From Sipunculus nudus (taxonomy: Eukaryota > Annelida > Sipuncula > Golfingiida > Sipunculidae): a stretch of DNA of 64,000 bases. Below, in pieces: positions 1-10,426 of this stretch (positions are counted from its first letter, which is position 1; every line of letters starts with the position of its first letter). The translations under genes were made by a program, and so were the position numbers. The notes below the pieces were generated by a model, which saw only the letters and a program-made list of their open reading frames with translations, searched no databases and had not been told where the DNA came from. The DNA lies in assembly GCA_026874595.1 (NCBI GenBank), contig CM049307.1:33152862-33216861 (forward strand), in the 5' to 3' direction.

Positions 1-819
1 GGCTGTTAAAGAAACTAACCGAGCTACAATAACACCGATGTCATTTGACCTTCCCTCCTGTGAATTTGTTGAAAAAAATGGCTCACAAGTATCCTTCAAA
101 AGGTTAAAATGGGTTTTACCTATCAAACTCTGCAATAAATCAGATATTTTTATAAGTTCCGGTCGTAAATTATGTGGGTTGAAAAGAAACACTGTGTTCC
201 CTCATTAATTTTGCATCAAGTTAATCATTAACTTTCGTACGAAAGTGACGGCCAATGACATCGGCGATGTGTGCGTATAAACCATGTGACGTGGATTTCC
301 ACACAAAAGATATTGTGATTGGCAGAACTGTCACATGCTATAAGCTGAGGGCCAATAAGCGGTTCGTAGTAAAAATTCACCCCTTGTGACTTTACATAAA
401 ATGTTACAGGAAATGTTCACTGCCACCATGTCTCTTGCGGTGGTTATAATTTTCAGCTACCGTGACGTTGACACCATGAGTATATAAAGCAAACGATGCA
501 GGCCTATTTACTGGAACCTGCAACTGACAATGTCTAACGCATGATCTCCACAAAAATTGCATGATTTTATCAGTTTCAACAACAAAATTTTGGTAGCAAA
601 GGTTTGCTACCATGCAACAAAAAAAGGGTGGCAGATCATAGTGTTAGTAGCAAATGCAACCAATGCTACCGCTAATTTCTACCCTAACATCACTGCTTAG
701 TCCCAAATAATGAAAAACCATGACCGATTGAGCTGCAACTGAAACAAATAACCCAGGATCTTCCAAGCCTCATAGGTTACACAACATTACTTTGGCAAAT
801 TGGTTAATAATATTATGAT
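1..819. other. LENG8 intron, nothing recognised
   Basis: AT-rich sequence on the 3' side of LENG8 exon 4. I see no convincing exon of the conserved LENG8 core here. A short segment at 35-70 resembles the exon-end repeat unit at 954-990 (GGTCAAATGACAT on the minus strand), which may be one more decayed copy. Confidence 0.4.
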
Positions 820-1040
820 AAATCTTCATTTAGCAGCTCTTCAAGAGAAACTTGTATTATAGAATTAACAGTATTTATTAACAAATGGGACTTGCATTTA
901 TTTAATCTCTTCTGTGTAAAATTTAAAGAGGTTTATACAAACAGTAGCATGTGCTCATGTTCATTTGACACTCCTCCCTGTAGAATAAACAGAGGTTATA
1001 ACAAACAGGGCTCACGTTTATTTGATACACCGCCCTGGGG
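820..1040. repeat. Degenerate ~60-bp tandem repeat overlapping LENG8 exon 4 end
   Basis: Related segments occur at about 1011 (CTCACGTTTATTTGATAC), 954 (CTCATGTTCATTTGACAC) and 891 (CTTGCATTTATTTAATC), spaced 57-63 bp. Downstream similarity (CAGAGGTTATAACAAACAG against AGAGGTTTATACAAACAG) supports true duplication. On the minus strand each unit carries the region of the exon-4 end and its donor; in the second unit the GT has become AT. Confidence 0.6.
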
Positions 1041-1223
1041 CCCTCTGGCTGGGAACCCTTGGTAAGGTGGTCTCTGATGAGGACCCATCATATAAGGCTG
1101 CTGACCAGGACCACCCTGCCAGTCATCCATTTTCTCCCCATCCATGCCACCTGGCTGTCTGTTGACAGGGCCCTGACCATTCATCATTGGTGGGGCAGGT
1201 CCATTAAATCCATTGTGCATCCC
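1016..1223 (-). CDS. LENG8: LENG8-like gene, coding exon 4
   Basis: Minus-strand exon with the acceptor TTTGTTTAAG (AG at 1225-1224) and a likely donor GTGAGC (GT at 1015-1014). It encodes a Gly/Pro/Gln/Met-rich segment beginning GMHNGFNGPAPPMMNG and including EKMDDWQGGPGQQPYMMG and PPYQGFPARGPQGG. Low-complexity Pro/Gln sequence between the NPEW motif and the conserved GQQLWNRMK region is typical of the family. The exon leaves phase 1, so the gene must continue in exons left of the window or in the first kilobase, where I could not identify another. If the donor at 1015 were not used, the frame would end after ten codons at a TAA. The 3' end of the exon lies in a degenerate ~60-bp tandem repeat (see findings). 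Confidence 0.8.
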
Positions 1224-1439
1224 CTTAAACAAAGATGATTCGCCTTCATTACAAATTGAAAATCTTAGAGGAAGATATAGATGGAGATCAAAAATTTTAA
1301 CAGGTGTAAAGATTAATGTTTTATACTTTTTTACAATACACAATCCTAGATATGTTTATTCATAGGATCTTACTTTTTTTGTATTTTTTTTTTCTGATAC
1401 TTGTCAAATTGTCAGTTATCTTCTATTTCAACTAGGAAC

Positions 1440-2500
1440 CCACAGGTCTCAATGCTTAACTTAATTTGTCCAGAAGCTTTTGCAAATTATGGGTCCTGTG
1501 ATCAGTTTGAAGCCAACCTGTCAACCCAAACTTGAATCATCATCCATAAACTAATTTGTGAATGGATGGGCCCTGTTAACTTGACCTAGTGACCCTAAAA
1601 TCAAAAGGAAACTTCTCTTATTGGCAGTTGCATGACATGTGGAAGAGGGAAGGTTTGTGATAAAAAGTTTGACTTACTATGTATCCAGAATTTATCTGAA
1701 GACAGAAGTTATGGGTCTGTGACCTTGACCTTTGATCTCATGGCCCCAGAATCAACAGAGTTCTTACTTTAGCGGTGGGCCATATATAAGTCAAGATTGA
1801 AACGAATATGTCAACCCAAACTGGAGTGATCATCTGTAAACTAATATGATGTTAGATGGTCCCTGTGACCTTGACCTTTGACCCAAAAATCAAAAGGAAA
1901 GTTACCCTATTGGCAGTTGCACCACATGTGGATTACGGAAGGTTTATGATCAAAAGCCTGGCTTAAAAATACATCCACCATCTTATAAAGAAGTGGGTCC
2001 TGTGACCTTGACCTCATGGCCCCAAATTCAAAAGGGTTCATACATTATTTGTGGGTCATATATAGGTCAAGATTGAAACCAATATGTCAACCCAAACTGG
2101 AGTGGTCTCGAAACAAATATGTGGGCAGATGGCCCCTGTGACCCTAGACCTTTTGACCCCCAAATCAATCAAAATCTTCCCCTATAAGCAGGTCAGCTAT
2201 ATAATTTTTCTGCCCCCGAAATCAATCAGGTTCTCTCCCTACTGGCATGTCAGATATATTTGCAAGATGGAAGGTATGGGATGAAATGTTAGGCATCAAA
2301 TGCATCCACAATCTTTCATAATTAGTGGGTCCTGTCACCTTGACCTCATGACCCAAAAATCATTAGAGTTATTGTGTCAGAGGTGGGCCATGAGTAAAGT
2401 TTGAAATCCATATGTTGATCAGCTCAATCCATACTGGAGCTATTATCAGGAAACAAATTTGATGGACATAAGAAGATGAACAGACAGTCAGACAGGGACA
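1440..2500 (-). repeat. Family C tandem array, ~140-bp units with AGGTCA half-sites
   Basis: Within LENG8 intron 3. On the plus strand TGACCTTGACCT-type segments recur at about 1583, 1722, 1870, 2004, 2142 and 2338, mostly 134-148 bp apart. Read on the minus strand they are GGTCAAAGGTCAAGGTCAC-type motifs followed by AGGACCCACT, as in the array at 25110-27310. Between them alternate CATATATAGGTCAAGATTG and CAACCCAAACTGGAGTG half-units, so the real unit is a ~290-bp dimer. Array edges are approximate. Confidence 0.75.
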
Positions 2501-3570
2501 TTAATATAAGCATCTGCTCATTTAAGCGGGGCCCTTTTACACAAGGTTTCAGGACACAGATGAAACCACCTTTGCGTATTTGATAGTATCAATATAATTT
2601 GACAGTCTCAAATAAAGGAATGCATCAAAAATGGCAAAAAATACAGGTGGCACTGACAGTACCAATCATCAATAAACACATAGTGTTTCAGGACACTGGA
2701 TGAAACAAATCTCCCAAACTGACATAACTGCTGTCATATGATGATCTCAATAACAGAAAAAAAAATCATAAAAATTAAAAATATTCAGGTGGCACCACCA
2801 GTTTTCAGAAACTGACAAAACTAGTCATGATCAATATTCAAGGCAAGATTCATGGCAATCAACACATAAACAAGATATGCTGTATTTGCATACAAATATC
2901 AAGATACACCTAAAACCACTTTTTGGTGATGTCTAGTCCTTGTGGAAAATTGAAAAGTGCTAATAAATTGCACAAATATGGGTCAAGGTCAAGAAAAAGT
3001 TGACCAGTTTGAAGGATTCATTAGTTGATATCTTCCACTAAATTAGAACAAAATCAAATCAGATCCCTTGTGCTATTGCACTAATAAACAAATGATGTCC
3101 AATGTCTACTGTGACTTGACCTTGAAGGATGAGCAAGGTATAAGCAAAAATAAATGGGTACTATTACACTAACTAATAGATGATGCATGGATTGGTCCAA
3201 TTCTGAATAACAGAGGAGACAATACCATCAATAAAGGTATCCCAAGTATTATGGCTAAATTAGGTAAGAATGACCTAATTTTAGAAAACTAGGTGAAACC
3301 AGAATGCTGTAATACTGATACACAAGAATATTTGACAATCTGCCAAAGACATGCCAAAAGCCACTTTTCCATCACATTGAAACATCACTAAAAATGGACG
3401 GGCTAAGCAGTTCATTATGATCTAAAATAAATTAAACAAATATTTAATAAGAGAGATATTGCAACATTGACCCATGGTGTTTTTGCACAATAGGTAACTT
3501 AAACAGGCTACAATGTTTCAGAAGACAAGTTTCAGGTTGTCAATAAAACTAGAAAAAATTCTGCACTCAC
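2501..3570. other. LENG8 intron 3 remainder, nothing recognised
   Basis: AT-rich intronic sequence. Two sub-segments near 2545 and 2687 share TTTCAGGACAC...GATGAAAC and a following GGCAC(T/C) motif, suggesting a faint internal duplication. No coding signal is seen. Confidence 0.4.
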
Positions 3571-3619
3571 ATTTGGAGGAAAGTGGCCATACATTCCATA
3601 ATTTGGCATCCCATAATAC
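3571..3619 (-). CDS. LENG8: LENG8-like gene, 49-nt coding exon 3
   Basis: A 49-nt minus-strand microexon between the acceptor CTCTTACAG (AG at 3621-3620) and the donor GTGAGTGC (GT at 3570-3569). Joined after exon 2 it reads R-YYGMPNYGMYGHFPPN with no stop and ends on a codon boundary, matching the phase-0 start of exon 4. The Tyr/Gly/Pro/Met-rich composition continues the low-complexity N-terminal region seen in LENG8 (human has a Tyr-rich YYQWYQQYNYAYPYSYYY-type tract at a similar place). Two strong splice sites, phase agreement on both sides and the composition together support a real exon, although it is far too short to appear as an ORF. Confidence 0.8.
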
Positions 3620-4007
3620 CTGTAAGAGAATATTCAGAATTAACAGTTATACAACAGATTTCATTCTTTTCTGTACAAATGTACATGTTAATCATTTAAT
3701 ATTAAATAAAAAAATCTCATAACCTGAAGAATGGTGTTCCTTTCTAAAATAATCACAAGCACTTAAATGATAAGGGATTTTATGCTTTATAAATTGCAAA
3801 TGTATATATCAGACTCTAACTTTATCAATATTCTCTTTCATCCAAACCAAGCTAATAGCAGAATATAATGAAAACCATTTACTAATGTTAGCCATAAAAA
3901 TATAAAAACAAAATATTATTTATGAATTTCAAATTGTAGATTTGTTTGTACAAAATGCAGCTGCTTGCTCCTGGCTAGTTTACTCCCAGAGAGTGATACT
4001 GACTCAC

Positions 4008-4238
4008 CTTTGATTCCACTGTGGTTGGTACATGTTGAACTGATGCGGAGGAGAAAAGAAGCCATTGTTGGGCATCTGTGGCTGATCAGCACTGCCAGGT
4101 CCTGAATCTGGTGTACTAGGCTGAGACACTGGCTTCTCTTTCTGTGGAGAAACCGACTCTAACTGACCTCCTGACTGCATCGCTTCTAAGGCTTTACGAG
4201 CCTTCTCCCATTCCGGGTTGGCAAAGGCTGTAGCCATC
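4008..4238 (-). CDS. LENG8: LENG8-like gene, coding exon 2
   Basis: Minus-strand exon bounded by an acceptor ending ATATACAG (AG at 4240-4239) and a donor GTGAGT (GT at 4007-4006). It encodes MATAFANPEWEKARKAL at its start, then a Ser/Gln/Pro-rich stretch and a Gln/Trp/Tyr-rich end (FNMYQPQWNQ). NPEWEKARKAL matches the N-terminal signature of LENG8 (human NPEWEKARQAL). LENG8 proteins carry a C-terminal SAC3/GANP/THP3-type domain and are associated with mRNA processing and nuclear retention; that domain is not in this window. The exon ends in phase 2 (AG) and joins exon 3 to give an Arg codon. An internal ATG at 4237 has a good Kozak context (A at -3, G at +4) and could be an alternative start. 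Confidence 0.85.
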
Positions 4239-6527
4239 CTGTATATGAAAATACCTCTACAGTGTTTTTTATGATGCACAAATTACAGATAATTGACCAA
4301 AGTGTAAACAGCAGTTCAGGCATTGCTCTCCCATCCTTTTCCAACTGAATTTGTTAAGAGGAAAAGATGGTGCCCAATTTGGCTGCATATAAAAGTTACA
4401 ACACTGGAAATCACTTTCACTTCATTTATGAATTTTCCCGAAGGTTTTACTGGATTTAAAGGTGCAATTTCTGCATATTTTAAAATGTATATTCCGCTGG
4501 TCATTCCATATTTGCAAATGTTTTACAAACTTAAAGGTTCAAATCAAATTTTAATTAAGTAATTTTAATTTTCTGATAATATCAGAGACCAATACCCAGA
4601 TACCAGTAATTTCAAACTGTTCTTTCCTCCCTATTTAATAACAGCACATTTTCTTTTTAAATCAGAGCAAGCAATAAGGTAAATCCAAAGTCAAATAAAA
4701 TTCTTATAACCATTATTGGTCAAATTGCCGATGACATACTCATTCTGTCTTCACATGTGCATTCTTCCTGAGATATCTGTGGCAGTTTTTTTTTTTATCA
4801 TGTGCCAAACCTGACCTTGCATTAAGTAGCTCTATCAAATGAACAAATCAATCTCACTCGCATTAAAAAAGGAGATCACATAATGACCATATTATCAGCT
4901 TGCCAAAAAATAAAAACAATTTAAACTCAACTGATAACTTATTTAATGCTTTTTTTCAAATTAGCTGCAAGAAGTCTACTTTAAAATGGGCATTTTGGAA
5001 AATCATCATCATATCATTATTTTACAATTTGTGCATGAAGTACACTCAAGCCCGCTTATTGTCATGTCGGTTGTGCATGCATAAATTATGATAATAACCG
5101 AGATGTGACATGGGAGCTTCAACATCAATGTCCTTTTGACTCAGAGAAGCAGCGCAATGTCCCAAATGATATTAAATAAAATGGTCAATAAAAAGGAAAC
5201 AGAAACCTTTATGAATATTTATATTGCACAAGGGCATATCAAATTAAGTTTATGCCCACCTTACAATTTATTACCAGTAAGCTTTGTGCCGCATGCCACA
5301 ATAACTGACAAAATTCTGACTTGCCAACAGAAAGAGACATCTGGGTCACCTTTTCTTGACCTATAAAGGGGATTTCCAGTCTTTTTTAACGTTAAGAGCT
5401 CTTCCTTCAAATCATCTCGGAGAAATGTCACGGAGGTGTAAAAACGCAACCTTTCAAAGGCCAGGAGTTTATTATGTAGGATACGTAACATCGCCCTTGT
5501 TACTGTACAAAGAAAGGCACTGATCTAGATTACCGTGGTATATCAAGACGTTAATTAGCTGGGTGACGGGAGTCACCAACATGCATCGCTGCACTTGCCT
5601 GCCATACATGGGTGGGAGATGTGATCATTTGATACGTCTGACCATTTACGGGCTCTCGGCCTCATTGATCGCCGTGTCTGCATTTGGTATGATATTAACT
5701 GCGAACTGGTATCACTGCCAAGGGTTCCAAGCATGACAATAAACAGGATTATGACAATAATCCATGATATTAAAAGGTCAGATTTACCATTGTTCATATA
5801 GGAAATGGTTTGGGATTTCCAATTTATGTGACAATAAATGGGATTTTCTATTAACCGATATGACACAAAGGGACTCAACTGTATTGCACTAAACACTTGT
5901 TATGAATAGTTCACACAGAATACACAGAATCTCAGAAATGATATATTAGAAAGTCTGAACAATACTACATAAAACATTAACTGAAATCATACTGTGGTTA
6001 CTTTTTTAACCAAATGATGGTAAATCAAGCTAACACTTGTTGAACATTAGAACAGTTACACTTGCTTTTTATAAAGTCAGGCCCAAAAAACAGCACCCTA
6101 TGTTACAACTGGACCTTGATATTGTCTTGTAAAGAAAACCTTTCAGGTATAAAGGTCAGCAACTCTTAAATAATAAAGAAGAAGCCTCCTACCTATTTGA
6201 TAAAATAAACAATAACAAAAAATCATTAAAACATTAAATGCTGCCCAAAATTCATCATAACATCCAAAATAAAAATCATTGCATCTCACTGGTATCTCAG
6301 AGATACTATATGCATCTCAAAATAATCATTGCATTTCCCTCAGTAAATTACAGGGAAAACTATAAACAATTAATTACAGCTTAAAGCTTATATGCACTTG
6401 GTGATGAGGGGCCAGGCGGCTGTAATGGTGTTCTTCGTTTCACATCATAGGCTCTTGGCCCATGGTTGAATAGACAGTGTGAGACCTCACTCTGTGGCTC
6501 ACTTGAGCTGGCGGCTGAAATCACCTG
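4239..6527. other. LENG8 intron 1, left part
   Basis: Assigned as intron if exon 1 is at 9967-10016. It is mostly AT-rich. A locally more CpG-containing piece at about 5340-5720 has no ORF of recognisable family and could alternatively be an unseen 5' exon or promoter. Confidence 0.4.
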
Positions 6528-6886
6528 CCCAGGGGCAGATCGAGGATTTAGGAAAAGCATGCCGGGGGGGGGGGGGGGGGGGGGGGGGTGTTCCAACCAA
6601 GAGGGACTAATGTAAAACCTAAAAAAAAAAATCACCATGTCCGGAAAAGGGGGGTTCCAGGCTGCTAAATTTGGCCTGAAACCCTTCAAAATAACTTGCA
6701 GCAGATGAAAAAGGGGGGTCCGGACCCCTCCCCTGGATCCAACCAAGGTGGACTAATGGAAAACCTAAAAAAAAAATCACCATATCCGGAAAAGGGGGGT
6801 TCCAGGCTGCTAAATTTGGCCTGAAACCCTTAAAAATAACTTGCAGCAGATGTAAAAGGGGGGTCTGGACCCCTCCCCTGGATCTC
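6528..6886 (-). repeat. Family D repeat with a G homopolymer
   Basis: Two ~146-bp tandem units begin with CCAACCAAGAGGGACTAATG at 6593 and CCAACCAAGGTGGACTAATG at 6739. Each continues CCTAAAAA...TCACCAT(G/A)TCCGGAAAAGGGGGG and ends in GGGGGGTC(C/T)GGACCCCTCCCCTGGATC. A run of more than 20 G residues interrupts the first unit at about 6564-6588. A split copy lies at 24452-24562 plus 27399-27476. The computed ORF at 6381-6746 is repeat translation only. Confidence 0.75.
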
Positions 6887-7071
6887 CTTCTGCCTGCCGC
6901 AGACCACTGGCTGCCGACATGGTAGGTTTAAGACATAAGATAGAAGATAACATATGAACATTAATAATCACCAGTTTTAGACAGCATGCATTGCTATTCT
7001 ATCTTAATGCTGGTGTTGAACCTATTGTAAAATTGTACCTAAACCTTGCTTGAAATCAAATTGGAAGATAA

Positions 7072-9698
7072 AAACAAGGGACCTATGGGTCACGACGCTC
7101 AGCTGTTATATATGATAAAAAAATATTATTTAGAAATGAGGCACATGCTGGTTTTGTGTGGTAATAAATATAAGCTGTATTATGAGTTGTTGTTGTTTAG
7201 CTTATGTATGATTTTGATAGTACCTTTGGAGACAGGGAAGAGGATTGATTTCATTTATTTTATTAACAAATGGAGTGCTATTGTCACACAGATTTTGACT
7301 TGGCCATATAACTTATAAGCAGCACATATAATAAAAGAGTAACTATTTATTAAAATTTAATAACAAATATTGTGCCAATATAATTTTTATTTAAAAAAAA
7401 AAAGAAAATCATATGATTTTTAAAAAATAAAATATAACTGAAATGATTATTAAAATAATATTAAAGAATATATTCATGAATGCATTCATGAATACATTTT
7501 GAAAGTATTTGCACTGGTATACATATACTTTCATTTTTACCTGAATTCCCATTCTTTATGCAAGAAATTTTATAATGGAGTACATAATCATATTCGTATT
7601 TAAATACAATTACAAAGTATTCGCACCATGACTGGTATTTATTCAGTTTTCACCAAACAATGATGTTGAGAATCCAGAATATACAAAATTCACACATTTA
7701 AATAATGATCATAAGTACCTGGTTTTATGGCTTTTATTTATATTAAAAAATAACTGTAATAAATTCATTTTGGACTAATTTCACATCAATGTACACACTA
7801 GACACAGTAGGAATCTAGATTAATATTATCAACTGCATCTTTGTCTATCATTAATTTCCATCATATGATCCCTAATGATTAGTAATGAATGATATGATTT
7901 ACTTCTTTATCATTAAAATTGAACTGAAAAATACCATAGGTGACTGCATGGTGTTATTTGGAATACGTGACATTCTATCCATCGATACAAGATTCTTATA
8001 TCATCAGTAACTGCAAGTTAATTTCCTGTTATTATAAACTAACAAATTCCTTTTCTATTTTTCTTTAATTTTTTATTAAAAACCAATGAAAATTTATTAA
8101 TTTATTGTTTATTGTTATGTAGTTGGTTAAAACTACTAGATGAGTTTGGTTGGACACCTGGATCAACTGTGGCTGGCCATAAGCTGCCTGGATTCCCCTG
8201 TATGCCTCGCCTCAAGCATGCATAATTTGCTGAAAGTTCAACAAGGTCAACATACAGGTGACTCAAGAGGGGCTGGAGAGAGCCAAAGTCTGACAGGGTC
8301 TCATAAAAACATTTATAAAAGCTACAATTTTTGGCCAATTTCTTTCAGCTTTCTAAACTTAAAAGCTGAAATCCTTATGTGTGCATGATATGAAAATTAT
8401 ATCAACAGTGCTCACAGGAAAAAACGTGCCATGGTCAAAGTTGGGCAAAATTTAAGTTATTAATTTTACATTTATACTAATAACTTATAAAATTTGATAA
8501 ATTCATAACTAATTTTGGGTATTCAATTGAATCTTGAATAAATAATGTGACATCCCTGACAAAAAATCTCCAGCTTCAGCAATCCCCTTGTTAAGGGAGT
8601 AAATATATTTCTTGATTTTTTACAAAGTGCATTATGTTTGGGCCCATAACTTAAAACAATTACGCAATACTGACATCATTCTGGCAAGTGCATAGAGAAT
8701 GAAAAATATGTATATTATTTATGATTAAAGTCAGATCAGTGGTTTTGATATTAGGCAGTCTTGAAGTGTAACAATGGGTTTTTAATGGAAAAATGAAGTT
8801 TTTCATTAATATCTTGAAGGTATTAAGTCCTAGTGACCAAATTCTTGGCATGGTAGGGGATTTTGGAGACATCTAGCTGTATGCCGAATTTAAGGAACTA
8901 AGAGCTGAAGCTGGGGAGCTGAGCTCTTGCAAACTGCATAACACTAGCTTGATGTAAACAATATGTTACATGGTGCTTGAAAACTTGAATAAAATCTACA
9001 GTTTTTGATCAACTGGTTTCAAATTTTTGGTGTTAACAGTTGAAAAGGTAACAAAAACATGCTGTGAAAATTAAATCCACAGTACTCACAGGAAAAAAAC
9101 GTGCCATGGTCAAAGTTGGGCAAAATTTAAGGTACCAATTTTTTATTTTTATTAATATTTTAAAAAATTTAAAAGATTTTCATCTAATTTTGGGTATACA
9201 ATTTAATTTTGATTAATTAAAGTTATATTACTGGAAAAAAGGTCCATAGCTTTAACATGTTTTGTGTTAAGTGATCAAATATCTTTCCTGATTTTTTACA
9301 AAATGCATGTTTGGGTCCATAACTTTTTTAAATTACATAATACAGACATAATTTCTTGAATGTACATAGGAACTATATAGAGGAATATTTATGGTAAATT
9401 TGAGGAAAAACAGATGAGTGGTTTTGATATGAGGCAGTCCTGAAGTGTGAAAATAGGTTTTTAATAAAAAATTGAGGTTTTTCCTTAATTTCTCAAAGGA
9501 ACGAAGTCGAAAAGACCCAGTTTTCGGCTTGGTAGGAGATCTTGGGGACATCTAACATTATGCCGAATTTTGGATTCCTAGGTCTTACGGTTTCAAAACG
9601 TGCCACATCTACGGACGGACGGACGGACGGACAGACGGACGGACGACGGACAATGGACCACGACTATAGCTCAGATGACTTATAGTCAGCTGAGCTAA
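7072..9698 (-). mobile_element. Family A element, copy A1
   Basis: Minus-oriented. The head at 9668-9696 is a stem-loop with arms AGCTCAG and CTGAGCT, preceded at 9615-9655 by a (GGAC)n tract. The tail at 7072-7105 reads, on the minus strand, CAGCTGAGCGTCGTGACCC...GGGTCCCTTGTTT-like. Two ~480-700-bp monomers start at about 9570 and 8885, sharing GGCATAATGTTAGATGTCCCC on the minus strand, GTAACAATGGGTTTTTAAT-type segments and CGTGCCATGGTCAAAGTTGG. Most of the sequence also occurs inverted at 44350-46008, which lacks part of one monomer. No transposase is visible. The 90-aa ORF inside is discussed under rejected items. Confidence 0.75.
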
Positions 9699-9966
9699 CT
9701 AGCATTGACTGTTACATTAACAGGTATTGTCTCGGCCCAAGACATGTGATTCCGATCCGCTCTGCTCCTCTCCGTCAACAACGCCTTGGGAACGACTCTT
9801 AGGAAAACGCCTCATAAGGTTCCTAATAGGAGACCCCTTTGGAATCGTATAATTGATATTTCAAGCGGTGTCAACACAAAATAATTACCTTTTTGTTGTC
9901 TTTGGATGTTTTATTAAACATCTGTAAAGTATTGGCACCAAAAAAATGCTCAATAGCCCTACTTAC

Positions 9967-10016
9967 CCATAATTTTGCCAAGAGCTGATGTGTTTACATA
10001 GAGAACATGCTGCCAT
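9967..10016 (-). CDS. LENG8: LENG8-like gene, coding exon 1 (proposed)
   Basis: On the minus strand an ATG at 10016 opens 16 codons (MAACSLCKHISSWQNY) plus two bases GG, followed directly by a consensus donor GTAAGT at 9966-9961. The exon leaves phase 2. The next LENG8 exon starts with a single G before ATGGCT, so the join gives a GGG glycine codon and stays open into the conserved NPEWEKARKAL motif. The human family member, as I recall it, likewise has a short MAA... N-terminal extension before NPEWEKARQAL. This exon is too short for an ORF listing. It sits at the edge of a locally CpG-richer unique stretch (about 9710-10700), as expected for a promoter-proximal exon. No in-frame stop lies just upstream, so the ATG choice is provisional. 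The alternative is translation from the internal ATG at 4237, with this exon as 5' UTR or not an exon. Confidence 0.55.
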
Positions 10017-10397
10017 GATTACATGAAATGATCCACAGTCCTTTGCAACGGGATTTAGACTGGGAACCCGCTCTGATCTTATCGCTGTTTGAATTGGAAA
10101 AAGCGGGCGATAATAGATCTCAGTGGCGGGTACCAGTCGATCAATGTCTGCTCATTACAAATTCCTGTATATTGTTATGTTTAAATCACAACGGGCTTAT
10201 AAGGATTGTTAGGGATGATATTTCATTAATATATTACGGTAAGAACGTGGTAAAGTTGCCAGAAAGACCCATTTACTACCAAAGACACTAACGGATGCAT
10301 TTTGGTGTGTATATTTAGTAGTTTTAAGAGTTTTTTTGGTGCCTTCTACCAGTGTCTACCATTTCACCATTACAAGGCCTAACTGTACAGGCCATTC

Positions 10398-10426
10398 CCA
10401 CAACTGTGATCGTATCACAGTTGTGG
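10398..10426. repeat. Perfect 13-bp inverted repeat
   Basis: CCACAACTGTGAT, then CGT, then ATCACAGTTGTGG. It is a perfect hairpin or palindromic binding-site shape in otherwise unique sequence about 0.4 kb upstream of the proposed LENG8 start. Confidence 0.7.

Noticed and set aside
7046-7318. 90-aa ORF with a near-identical partner at 45762-46070 (minus), hydrophobic centre
   Set aside because: It lies inside the tail half of family A elements. The three codon differences I see between the copies (Leu/Ser, Lys/Asn, Ala/Thr) are all amino-acid changing with no silent ones, which does not suggest selection for a protein. Its start lies in flanking DNA in both copies.
9600-9660. Regular GGAC/TCCG arrays (also 42645-42695, 44400-44440, 59408-59456), considered as CRISPR-like or independent satellites
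   Set aside because: They are 4-bp microsatellites fixed at one position in family A heads, with no spacers, in a eukaryotic genome.
10028-10291. 87-aa plus-strand ORF in the CpG-richer region
   Set aside because: Overlaps the presumed LENG8 promoter/5' UTR, resembles no family I know, and lacks splice or codon evidence.
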